A stretch of DNA of 64,000 nucleotides from Piscinibacter sp047602365 (lineage in GTDB: Bacteria; Pseudomonadota; Gammaproteobacteria; Burkholderiales; Burkholderiaceae_C). The notes under the pieces were generated by a model. That model searched no databases and was not told the origin of the DNA. It saw only the letters and a list, made by a program, of their open reading frames with translations. Position 1 is the stretch's first letter. Every line of letters begins with the position of its first letter. The DNA lies in contig JASGHM010000002.1 of the NCBI GenBank assembly GCA_047602365.1, forward strand, positions 1,488,001-1,552,000, read 5' to 3'. The position numbers were made by a program, and so were the translations under genes. Positions 16,869 through 25,783 of this stretch are shown here, piece by piece.

Positions 16869-17858
16869 TCAGGGCCTGGGCGCCTGCCAGACATAGTCGG
16901 CCACGCTGATCTTCTTCGGGATGATGCCGAGTTGCTGGAAGGCGTCGGCAAGCTGCTGCTGCTGCGCGACGTGGGCCGGCGTCACCGGGCCGAGCTTGAA
17001 CTCGGCGCGGCCGAAGGCGATGCCCCAGGTCTTCGCGTCGATGCCGGTGGCCTCGGCGGCGAGTGCCGCGAGTTCGTCGCGGTGCTGGCCCGACCAGTCG
17101 GTGAGCTTGCCGATCTCCTCCAGCACGGCGGACAGCACTGCCGGGTACCTGGTGGCGAACTCGCGCCAGGCCAGGTAGTACGAGGCGCTGGCCAGCCGCT
17201 TGTCGGAGGTCTCGGCCACGACGCGCGCCTTGTAGTGCTGCTCGGCGATCGCGTAGTACGGGTCCCAGACGACCCAGGCATCGAGCTTGCCGCCGTTGAA
17301 GGCCGCGGTCGCGTCGGCCGGCGACAGGTACAGCGGTTCGACATCCTTCAGCGTCAACCCGGCCTGGGCCAGCGCCTTCAGCGTCACGTTCTGCGCGCTG
17401 GAGCCTTTGCCGAAGGCGATGCGCTTGCCCTTCAGGTCGACCAGCGTCTTCACCGGCGAGCCCGGCGGCACCAGCACCGCGTGCTGCGCCGACGGATTGG
17501 CCGCGACGTAGACCAGGTTGGAGCCGCCGGCCTGCGCGAAGATCGGCGGCGTGTCGCCGACCGAGCCGAGGTCGACGGCGCCGGCGCCCATGGCCTCCAG
17601 CATCGGCGGGCCGAACTGGAACTCCACCCACTTGACGCTGCCCACGCCCAGCGCCTTCAGGCGCTGTTCGATGACCTGCTGCTTGCGCGCCAGCACCAGG
17701 ATGGCGGCACCCTTCTGGAAGCCGATCCGCACCTCGGCCGGCACGGCCGGGGCCTGCGCGCGGGCCAGCCCGGTGGCGCCGAGCATGGTGGTGGCCGCGA
17801 GCGTGGTGGCGGCGAGACGGGTGACGAAGCGCCGGCGCGGCGCGGTGGTGCGGTCCAT
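16869..17858 (-). CDS. ssuA: Aliphatic sulfonate ABC transporter substrate-binding protein
   Basis: A 329-residue SsuA-type protein with a signal peptide (RRRFVTRLAATTLAATTMLG, cleavage near ARAQAP). Motifs include KGAAILVLARKQQVIEQRL, GDTPPIFAQAGGSNLVYVA, LVDLKGKRIAFGKGSSAQN and KLDAWVVWDPYYA. No sulfonate permease or ATPase is adjacent; the neighbouring upstream genes encode an amino-acid-type transporter in the same direction. It may use the SsuCB or TauCB pairs elsewhere in the window. The ATG at 17858 is the one that begins the signal peptide; the long open frame upstream of it is the antisense-free continuation of the ATPase region and is not part of this gene. Confidence 0.9.
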   Translation of the reverse strand: MDRTTAPRRRFVTRLAATTLAATTMLGATGLARAQAPAVPAEVRIGFQKGAAILVLARKQQVIEQRLKALGVGSVKWVEFQFGPPMLEAMGAGAVDLGSVGDTPPIFAQAGGSNLVYVAANPSAQHAVLVPPGSPVKTLVDLKGKRIAFGKGSSAQNVTLKALAQAGLTLKDVEPLYLSPADATAAFNGGKLDAWVVWDPYYAIAEQHYKARVVAETSDKRLASASYYLAWREFATRYPAVLSAVLEEIGKLTDWSGQHRDELAALAAEATGIDAKTWGIAFGRAEFKLGPVTPAHVAQQQQLADAFQQLGIIPKKISVADYVWQAPRP

Positions 17859-17953
17859 GTGCGAAGCCTTGTTCGATGCGATGGCCGCAAGGCTAGGCAG
17901 CCGCCGCCGCGCTGTCGAAGAAGATTTCCGCGGACCGATATGCGCCGCGCCGC

Positions 17954-18693
<740 letters not shown>

Positions 18694-18697
<4 letters not shown>

Positions 18698-19386
18698 GGG
18701 GAAGCTGCTGGCGACAGGGCCAGGCGGCGCTCCAGCCGCAGCGCGAGGCGCGACAGGCCGAAGCAGATGAGGAAGTAGGTCAGCGCGAGCAGCGTGTAGA
18801 CCTCGGTGGCGCGGGTGAAGACCTGGGTGTTGATCTGCGTCGCGACGAACGACGCCTCGGTCAGGCCGATGATGTAGCCCAGCGAGGTGGCCTTGATGGT
18901 CGCGACGAACTGGTTGACCAGCGACGGCAGCATGTGGCGCAGCGCCTGCGGCAGGATCACCCGGCGCATCGCCTGCCCGTAGGACAGGCCGAGCGACCGT
19001 GCGCACTCGAACTGGCCCTTCGGAATCGCGACGATGCCGGCGCGCACGATCTCGGCCAGGTAGACACCGACCACGGCCACCAGCGACACCAGCATGGTGC
19101 CGAACTGCCCGGTCTTGTGGCCGGTGATCGCGGGCAGGAAGAAGTAGGCCCAGAACACCACCATCAGCAGCGGCACGCCGCGCACGACGAAGACCAGCAC
19201 GGTCACCGGCCGGCGCAGCGCCGCGACCGGGCTGACCCGTGCCAGCCCGAGCAGCACGCCCAGCGGCAGTGCGAGCAGCAGTGCCAGCGCGGCCAGCAGC
19301 AGCGTGAGCAGCACCCCGCCCAGCGGCCCCTGCGGGTACTGGCCGACCAGGAAGTACAGCCAGTAGGTCTGCACCAGCTCGATCAT
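18694..19386 (-). CDS. Amino-acid ABC transporter permease (HisM/GltK family)
   Basis: A 230-residue permease with about five hydrophobic segments. The conserved LVFVVRGVPLLMVVFWAYFF (~64-83), YLAEIVRAGIVAIPKGQFE and the EAA-loop region ARSLGLSYGQAMRRVILPQA are diagnostic of the polar amino-acid permease family. It pairs with a second permease just upstream (19400-20095), and its stop overlaps the ATPase start. Confidence 0.92.
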
Positions 19387-19399
19387 CGGCGTCCGCGCC

Positions 19400-20095
19400 T
19401 CACGCAGTGCGCACCGGCCAGCGGCGCTGGTAGAGCGTGGCCAGGGCGGTGATCGTGAGCGACACGCCCAGGTAGGCCGTGGTCGCGAAGGCGAAGGCCT
19501 CGGTGCTGCGGAAGCTGGCCGACTCCACCCGCGCCGCCTGGTACATCAGCTCGCCGACGCCGATCACGGTGGCGACGCTGGTGTCCTTCCACAGGTTCAG
19601 CGTCTGCGAGATCAGCGGCGGCACCGTCACGCGCAACGCCTGCGGCAGCACGATGCGGCGCATCGTGGCGAGGAAGGAGAAGCCGAGCGCGCGGCCCGCC
19701 TCCAGCTGCACCGCCGGGATGGCGCGGATGCCGCTGCGGATGTCCTCGGCCATGTAGGCGGCGGCGTAGAGCGTGAGCGCCACCAGCGCGCTGACGAACT
19801 CGACGTTGCGTGCGTACAGCCACTGCTTCGCCGGCTCGGGCAGCAGCTCCGGCGCGGCGAAGTACCAGAACAGCAGGTGCGCGATCAGCGGCACGTTGCG
19901 GATGCCCTCCACGTAGACGGCACCCAGCGCGCGCAGCGGCGCCGACGGCGCCAGCCGCAGCAGCGCGACCGCGGTGCCCAGCGGCAGTGCGAGGGCGAGC
20001 GTCAGTCCGGCGAGCTGTAGCGACAGCAGCAGGCCGCTGAGCAGCCAGTCGTGGTACTGGCCATGCAGCAGCAGGTTCAGGTCGACTTGCGGCAT
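19400..20095 (-). CDS. Amino-acid ABC transporter permease (HisQ/GltJ family)
   Basis: A 231-residue permease with several membrane helices, YVEGIRNVPLIAHLLFWYFA (~62-81), YAAAYMAEDIRSGIRAI and the EAA-loop stretch GRALGFSFLATMRRIVLPQA. It forms the heterodimeric channel with the permease at 18694-19386. The ATG at 20095 is taken as the start; an in-frame TTG two codons upstream is an alternative. A strong hairpin region separates it from the upstream binding-protein gene. Confidence 0.92.
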   Translation of the reverse strand: MPQVDLNLLLHGQYHDWLLSGLLLSLQLAGLTLALALPLGTAVALLRLAPSAPLRALGAVYVEGIRNVPLIAHLLFWYFAAPELLPEPAKQWLYARNVEFVSALVALTLYAAAYMAEDIRSGIRAIPAVQLEAGRALGFSFLATMRRIVLPQALRVTVPPLISQTLNLWKDTSVATVIGVGELMYQAARVESASFRSTEAFAFATTAYLGVSLTITALATLYQRRWPVRTA

Positions 20096-20102
20096 CGGCA
20101 AG

Positions 20103-20143
20103 GCTCACGAAAAGGCGCCCTGCCGCCTCGTGAGCGGCAGGGC
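20103..20143 (-). promoter_or_regulatory. Competing intercistronic hairpins between binding protein and permease
   Basis: Two perfect inverted repeats share bases: GCTCACGA (20103-20110) pairs with TCGTGAGC (20128-20135), and GCCCTGCCGC (20117-20126) pairs with GCGGCAGGGC (20134-20143) around a 7-base loop. They cannot form together in full. The site lies between the binding-protein stop and the first permease start, where stem-loops often limit read-through or protect the more abundant binding-protein mRNA. No T-run follows. Confidence 0.55.
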
Positions 20144-20176
20144 GAACACCAGGGCTCTCTCTTCCCTTTCCCGAAC

Positions 20177-21005
20177 TCAGATCTGGTCGGTCTCGATCCT
20201 GAAGCTGCGCTTGTCGAACTGCAGCTTGGTGCTCGGGCCGTACCACTTGACGAACAGCTTGTCGGCGTCGCCGGACTTCTCCAGTTCGTGCAGCACGCCG
20301 TCGATCAGCGCCTTCAGGTTCTTCTCGCCCTTGCTGCAGGCCCAGCGCGAGCGGCTCGACGCTGATGTTGGTCGGCAGGATCGCGTAGTCCTTCTTCGCG
20401 GCACCGAGCTTGGCGTGGTCGTTGACCAGCGAGGCCTCGTCGTTGACGTAGCCGACGCCCTTGCCTTGCTGCAGCGCCAGGAAGGCCTGCTGCGTGGTCT
20501 CGAAGGTGACCACGTCGACGCCGGGCACCGCCTTGCGGATGTTCGGCTCCTGCGTGCCGCCCTTGACGGTCAGCACCTTCTTGCCGTTGAGGTCCGGCAC
20601 GTCCTTGATGCCGCTGGCGGTCTTGACCAGCACCTTCTGGCCGGTGACGAAGGTGGTCAGCGAGAAATCGATCTGCGCCTCGCGCTCCTTGTTGTGCGTC
20701 AGCGAGGCGGCGAGCACGTCGACGCGGCCCTGCTGCAGCTCGGGGATGCGCGCCGCCACCGCGAGCTGCTTGAACACCGGCTTGACGCCGAGCTTCTTCG
20801 CGATCGCGTGGGCGATGTCGACCTCGTAGCCGACGATGTCGCGCGACTTCGGGTCGACGAAGCTGTTCGGCTCGTCGGTGCCGAGCACGCCGAAGACGAT
20901 CTCGCCCTTCTTCTTGATGTCGTCGAGCTGGTCGGCGTGGGCGGTGGCGCCGAAGACGCTGGTGGCGAGGGCCGCGCTGAGCAGCCAGTGCAGTCGGGAA
21001 CGCAT
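20177..21005 (-). CDS. Amino-acid ABC transporter substrate-binding protein (frameshifted)
   Basis: A periplasmic binding protein of the polar amino-acid family (SBP_bac_3) with a signal peptide (LHWLLSAALATSVFGATAHA). It reads normally through GEIVFGVLGTDEPNSF, VGYEVDIAHAIAKKLGVKP and RVDVLAASLTHNKEREAQID, then shifts frame at about 20336-20341, where one extra base is present. After the shift the tail LIDGVLHELEKSGDADKLF to the stop at 20177 completes a ~275-residue protein of normal length. The break lies in an ordinary conserved region, so a base-call error is favoured. It is the first gene of the amino-acid transporter set. Relatives include cystine, glutamate and aspartate binders. Confidence 0.85.
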
Positions 21006-21119
21006 CGGTGCGTGCTCCGGAAGTGGTGATGCGTGAAGGCTACCGAGGGCACGCAGCGCTTTGAACGCATGAATGCTCATATCGATAGCGCCGATGCAGC
21101 TATGCGCTGCACGCGCTCT

Positions 21120-23419
21120 TCACTGCAGGCGCACGGCCGCGTCGAAGTACCAGGAGCGGCGGATCTCGATCACGTCGAAGTCACGCGCGAGCGACGGAGG
21201 AAACGCCGGATAGGGCCGCTGGCTTTCGATGATGCGCCGGATCGTCTCGTCGACCTCCGCCACGCCGCTGGAGACGACGAAGGTCACCGACTCCACCGAG
21301 CCGTCGCTGCGCACGGCCACCGTGACCACCGGCGGCGTGTGGGGGCGCTTCGCCAGGTCGCGGACGATGTCGGGCAAGGTGTGCAGCTGGATCTTTCGCT
21401 CCCAGGCTTCGGCGTACTGCACGAGTTGCGCATTGGGATCGCTGCGCCCCCACAGCCTGACACGCCTGGCGGTGCTCAGCGAGTAAGGCAGTGCATTCGG
21501 CGCCGCCGCGGCCGTCGCGGCGGCCGCGCGCCGGTCGGCCTCTTCGTCGAGCTGGCGCCCGATCGCACGGAGCACATCCTGCCGCCTCGCCTCTTCGTCC
21601 TGCGCCGCCTTGCGCGCAGCTTCCTGTCGTGCGGCTTCCTGTCGTGCGGCTTCGGCGCGTGCCGCTTCCTGCCGCGCGGCGGCCTGCCGTTGCGCCTCGA
21701 GTTGCGCCGCGGCCTGTCGCGCTGCTTCCTGGCGTTCGGACTCGGCGCGTGCAGCTTCGGCGCGTGCAGCTTCCTGCCTCACGGCCTCTTGCCGTTGTGC
21801 TTCGCGTTGTGCTGCGGCCTGTCGCGCTGCTTCCTGGCGTTCGGACGTCGGCGCGCGCAGCTTCGGCGCGCGCAGCTTCCTGCCTCACGGCCTCTTGCCG
21901 TTGTGCTTCGCGTTGTGCTGCGGCCTGTCGCGCTGCTTCCTGGCGTTCGGACTCGGCGCGTGCAGCTTCGGCGCGTGCGCCGCTCGCTTGTTTCGTTGTG
22001 CTGCGCCTGTCGCGGTCCTGGCGTTCGGCCTCTGCTCGTGCGGCCTCTACCCGTGCGGCTTCCGCTCGTGCTGCTTCCTGCCTTGCGGCCTCCTGCCGTT
22101 GTGCTTCGCGTTGCGCCGCAGCCTGTCGTGCTACCTCCTGGCGCTCGGCTTCCACTCGTGCGGCTTCGGCTCGCGCTGCGTCCTGCTTCGCGGCCTCCTG
22201 TCGTTGTGCTTCACGCTGTGCCGCAGCCTGTCGTGCGGTCTCCTGGCGCTCGGCTTCCGCTCGCGCGGCCTCTGCTCGTGCAGCTTCCTGCCTTGCGGCC
22301 TCCTGCCGTTGCGCTTCGCGTTGCGCCGCAGCCTGTCGTGCCACCTCCTGGCGCTCTGCCTCCGCACGCGCCGCTTCGGCTCGCGCTGCGTCCTGCCTTG
22401 CGGCCTCCTGCCGTTGCGCTTCGCGTTGCGCCGCACTTTCCTTCATGCCGCAGCCTGTCGTGCGGTCTCCTGGCGCTCGGCTTCGGCGCGTTCAGCCTCC
22501 ACACGCGCAGCTTCCTGGCGCGCAGCCTCCTGCCGTTGCGCCTCGCGCTGCGCCGCGGCCTGTCGTGCTGCTTCCTGGCGCTCGGCCTCCGCACGCGCGG
22601 CTTCGGCGCGCTCCGCCTCCTGCCGCGCAGCCTCCTCGCGCTGCTCCTGCAGCCGGGCGGCCTCCCGTCGTGCGGCCTCCTCCCGCTGCGCCTCGCGCAT
22701 CAGTTCCTCGGCGTCCGGCCGTGGCGACGGGGTCGTCTCCGGGCTCGACGCGCTGGGTGCCGCCGCGATCACCACCACCGGCGGTGGCGGATCGGCGCGC
22801 ACGACCACCGGCGGCTCCACGGGCGGCGCGACCGCAGCGGGCGCCGGCGCGGGTGCGGGTTCGGTCGCGGCCACCGGCGGCGCCAGCGGCGGCGGAGGCG
22901 GCAGCGCTGGCGCAGGCGGCACGGGCAGTTCCGCCGCTGGCGATGGCGGTGCTGGCGTGGGTGGTGTTGGTGTTGGTGTTGGTGGCGGCGGTGGCGGTGG
23001 CTCTGGCGTGGCGGCACCGGCGCAGGCCGCACCGGCGCGGCACGGTCGCTGCGCGCCCGCTTCGGTGCCTCCGCGGGCACCTGGGGCACGGGTGTTGCGG
23101 GCGCCGCGCGCGGCGGGTCGACCAGCACGATGTGCAGGTCGGGCACGTCGGTGCGCCGGTCGCGCCAGGGCATGCCCAGTCCGGGGAAGCCGGATGCGTC
23201 GCCGCCGAACCTCAGGCTGAGCAGCAGGGCGTGGATCAGCAGCGAGACCAGCAGCCCCAGCACCAGCGGCCGGTGCTCGTGGCGCGTGGCCTCGTCCAGG
23301 CGCCGCAGCCAGCCCTTCAGCTTCGCATGCCGCCGGCCGCCCTTGGGGCTCCCGGGGTCTGGCGCTGCCACGCCGGCGTCGTTGGTGTTCCGCATGCGGG
23401 CCATTGCGCCGATTCTCAC
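21120..23419 (-). pseudogene. TolA/TonB-like envelope protein with Ala/Glu/Gln/Arg repeats (several frameshifts)
   Basis: Parts in three frames add up to one protein. The N-terminus (from ATG 23419, alternatives 23404 and 23395) has a charged leader and a single membrane helix (LVLGLLVSLLIHALLLSLRF, ~52-71), as in TolA/TonB. A Pro-rich linker follows, then a long helical stretch of 35-residue repeats (AAQREAQRQEAARQEAARAE...), then a C-terminal domain with VVTVAVRSDGSVESVTFVVS and an FDVIEIRRSW ending, like the TonB C-terminal fold. Frames change near 23010 (one base missing), at 22430-22446 (a 17-base interruption with an in-frame stop) and near 21853 (one extra base); the stretch 21975-22015 is also irregular. 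Repeat-related misassembly is likely; the real gene may be intact. It should span the periplasm. Confidence 0.7.
21690..22620 (-). repeat. 105-bp tandem coding repeats
   Basis: Seven to eight copies of a 105-bp unit (35 residues, starting AAQREAQRQEAARQ) lie in tandem. Equivalent points in successive units fall near 21788, 21893, 22096, 22200, 22305, 22410 and 22530, that is 105-bp steps except where the pattern is disturbed at ~21975-22015 and ~22430-22446. Copies are near-identical in DNA, a known source of assembly collapse. Confidence 0.8.
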
Positions 23420-23569
23420 GGATACCGGCGCCGGGCCTGTCCGGCCCCGAACGCGGTGCGGCAGGGCCGCCGGCTCAGGCCAGAGCGAAGGCCCTGCGCA
23501 GTTGGCCAGCGTCGGCCTGAGCTGAGCCGCCTGCGCTGCGCAATTGCATAGGCGCTTCGCTTCGGCGGC

Positions 23570-24592
23570 TCAGTCCAGCCCGGCGCGCAGATCCGGGAAC
23601 ACCTTGCCCACCTTCGCGGTCACGTAGTCGCCGTAGCTGCCCTCGAAGGCCTGCAGGTTGGCGCCGTCCCAGCGCCGCCCGCTGTCGTCCCGGCCGGGCC
23701 CGCTGCCAGGCACCGGCTGTACGCGGGTGTCGAAGTCGGGGTCGAAGAAGAACGGGATCGACAACCGGTCGGTCCCGCTGGTGTTGATGGCCACGCGGTG
23801 CGGCACCGATCGGTAGCGCCCGCCCGTCATGCGGTCGAGCATGTCGCCGACGTTGACGACGAAGCTGCCCGGCCGCGGCGGCGCGTCGATCCACTCGCTC
23901 TCGCCGGCGCCGCCATCGCGACCCGCCTTCACCTGAAGCCCGCCGACGCCGTCCTGCCACAGCAGCGTCAGCAGGCCGTAGTCGGTGTGTTCACCCACGC
24001 CCCAGCGGGCCGCGCCGCCCGGCGGCACCGGGCGGCTGGGGTAGTTGAACAGCCGCAGCAGGATCAGCGGGTCGGCCGTGCCATGGCGCTCGAACCAGTC
24101 TTCCTCGATGGCCAGGCCCAGCGCCAGGCCGCGCATCAGCGCATGGCCCAGCGCGGTCAGCGCGTCGATGTAGGCCAGCACCGTCTCGCGGAAGCCCTCG
24201 ATCGGCGGCCACAGGTTGGCGCCGTGCAGGATCACACCGGCGCGCACGCGCGGGTGCTCGGGGCCGAGCTCGCTGCCGAGGTACAGACCTTCCTTCCAGT
24301 CGGGCCGGTTGGAGGTCAGCTCGCCACCGAGCGGGAAGTAGCCACGCCAGGCCCGCCCGCCGGCGGCCATCGGGATGCGCAGCTTGTCGGCCTCGTCCTG
24401 CGCGAAGAAGTTGCGCGACAGCATCTCCAGGCGCTGCAGCAGCGCAGCGTCCACGCCGTGGTTCACCGCGTAGAAGAAGCCGAAGCGGCGCGCCGCGGCA
24501 TCGAGCTCGCGTGCCACCGCGAGGCGCTGTTCGGCGCCGGCGTCGGGCTGGCGCAGCGCGCCCACGTCGATCACGGGCAGGGAAGTCGTCAT
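23570..24592 (-). CDS. 2-oxoglutarate/Fe(II)-dependent oxygenase, isopenicillin-N-synthase family
   Basis: A 340-residue oxygenase with the DIOX_N segment (VIDVGAL..., ~7-120) and the Fe(II)/2OG domain. Iron ligands are H202 and D204 (in VGEHTDYGLLTLL) and H265 (in RSVPHRVAIN); R276-x-S278 binds 2-oxoglutarate. Family members hydroxylate or cyclise small molecules. Divergent placement from a TauD-type dioxygenase and transporter suggests a role in using an organosulfur or amine compound, but the substrate cannot be named. The ATG at 24592 starts the family N-terminus; a 33-codon membrane-peptide gene lies just upstream in the same direction. Confidence 0.88.
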   Translation of the reverse strand: MTTSLPVIDVGALRQPDAGAEQRLAVARELDAAARRFGFFYAVNHGVDAALLQRLEMLSRNFFAQDEADKLRIPMAAGGRAWRGYFPLGGELTSNRPDWKEGLYLGSELGPEHPRVRAGVILHGANLWPPIEGFRETVLAYIDALTALGHALMRGLALGLAIEEDWFERHGTADPLILLRLFNYPSRPVPPGGAARWGVGEHTDYGLLTLLWQDGVGGLQVKAGRDGGAGESEWIDAPPRPGSFVVNVGDMLDRMTGGRYRSVPHRVAINTSGTDRLSIPFFFDPDFDTRVQPVPGSGPGRDDSGRRWDGANLQAFEGSYGDYVTAKVGKVFPDLRAGLD

Positions 24593-24618
24593 GGCATGGC
24601 TCCGATGGTGGCCCGGCC

Positions 24619-24720
24619 TCAGGGCTCCGGCGGACCGTCGCCGCGCCCCAGCGTGGCGAGAACGATCACCAGCACGACCACGCCGAGCAGGCCGATCAGG
24701 TCGCGCTGCCAATTCTCCAT
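24619..24720 (-). CDS. Putative 33-residue membrane peptide
   Basis: A short ORF starting MENWQRDLIGLLGVVVLVIV and ending GDGPPEP, with one hydrophobic helix (~8-25). A GGAG ribosome site lies 5-8 bases before the ATG. It sits 26 bases upstream of the 2OG oxygenase gene on the same strand, next to the divergent promoter region. No known family; it could be a leader or a small membrane regulator, or chance. Confidence 0.45.
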   Translation of the reverse strand: MENWQRDLIGLLGVVVLVIVLATLGRGDGPPEP

Positions 24721-24765
24721 GGGCACTCCATCGCGGTGTGAAGCCACGATTGAAGCGGATCTGCT

Positions 24766-24790
24766 CATGCGCTCAGCGAGGAAGCGCATG
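24766..24790. promoter_or_regulatory. Perfect 8-bp dyad in the divergent oxygenase/tauD promoter region
   Basis: CATGCGCT and AGCGCATG form a perfect inverted repeat with a 9-base spacer, centred in the 134-base space between the small peptide/2OG oxygenase genes and the tauD-like gene. Such a dyad in a divergent promoter is a good candidate operator for a dimeric regulator. The regulator is unknown; no regulator gene is adjacent. Confidence 0.5.
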
Positions 24791-24854
24791 CAGTTTCCGC
24801 GCTTCGCTGCGCGGCACCGGCCGCCTAGAGTGCCGGCTTTGCCCGCACCACCGC

Positions 24855-25760
24855 ATGAGCTTCGCCACCACCGCCCCATCGCCTGCACCCGCCGTCGTGT
24901 CGCCGGGCCGAGGCTTCACGGTCCGGGGCTTCGATGCGCCGCTGGGTGCGGAAGTGGTCGGCCTGGACCTGTCGCAGCCGCTGGACGACGACACATTCGG
25001 TCGGGTGCACCGCGCCCACCTCGACCACCACGTGCTGGTGTTTCGAGATGCACGCATCACGCCGGCCCAGCAGATCGACTTCAGCCGCCGCTTCGGCCCG
25101 CTGCAGATCCACGTGCTGCACCAGTTCCAGCTGAGCGGCCACCCGGAGATCCTGGTCGTCTCCAACATCGTCGAGAACGGCCGCCCCATCGGCCTGGGCG
25201 ACGCCGGCCACTACTGGCACTCCGACCTGTCTTACGTCGACAAGCCCAGCCTGGGCTCGATGCTGCACGCCCAGGAGCTGCCCGCCGAGGGCGGCGACAC
25301 GCTGTTCGCCAACATGCATCGGGCCTACGACACGCTGCCGGCGGCACTCAGGCGCGCCGTCGACGGGCAGCAGGCCGAACACTCCTACCTGTGCAAGTAC
25401 GAGGAGCTGCGCGCACGCAGCCCGTGGCGCCCGCCGCTGAGCGCCGAGCAGATCGCCAGCGTCAGGCCGCAGGTGCACCCGGTGGTGCGCACGCACCCGG
25501 AGACCGGGCGCAAGGCGCTATTCGTCAGCGAGCACTTCACGACGCGCATCGTCGGACTGCCCGAGGCCGAGAGCGCCGACCTGCTGGCCCAGCTGTTCGC
25601 GCACAGCGTGCGGCCGGAACATGTCTACCGCCACCGCTGGCAGCCGCACGACATGGTGTTCTGGGACAACCGCTCGCTGATGCACCTGGCCGCCGGCTGC
25701 CCCGACCACCTGCGGCGGCGGCTGAACCGCACCACGATCGAGGGCGACCGGCCCTTCTGA
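24855..25760 (+). CDS. TauD/TfdA-family 2OG-Fe(II) dioxygenase
   Basis: A 301-residue dioxygenase of the TauD/TfdA family. The iron triad is H122, D124 (in YWHSDLSYVDKP) and H277 (in DNRSLMHLAAG), with R288 as likely 2OG ligand. TauD releases sulfite from taurine; relatives also act on alkylsulfates, sulfonates or phenoxyacetates. The next three genes encode a taurine/nitrate-type ABC transporter in the same direction with a 23-base gap, so this enzyme probably oxidises the imported compound. Taurine is plausible but not proven. Confidence 0.88.
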   Translation: MSFATTAPSPAPAVVSPGRGFTVRGFDAPLGAEVVGLDLSQPLDDDTFGRVHRAHLDHHVLVFRDARITPAQQIDFSRRFGPLQIHVLHQFQLSGHPEILVVSNIVENGRPIGLGDAGHYWHSDLSYVDKPSLGSMLHAQELPAEGGDTLFANMHRAYDTLPAALRRAVDGQQAEHSYLCKYEELRARSPWRPPLSAEQIASVRPQVHPVVRTHPETGRKALFVSEHFTTRIVGLPEAESADLLAQLFAHSVRPEHVYRHRWQPHDMVFWDNRSLMHLAAGCPDHLRRRLNRTTIEGDRPF

Positions 25761-25783
25761 CCTCTTTGCTCCCGGAGCTCCAC

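Noticed and set aside
21690..22620. Tandem repeats considered as a CRISPR array
   Set aside because: Units are 105 bp, contiguous, coding in frame and without unique spacers.
21610..23220. Long + strand open frames rich in Arg, Ala, Ser and Cys opposite the TolA-like repeats
   Set aside because: They mirror the Ala/Glu/Gln/Arg repeats on the minus strand; the minus strand alone gives an anchor, helical repeats and a TonB-like end.
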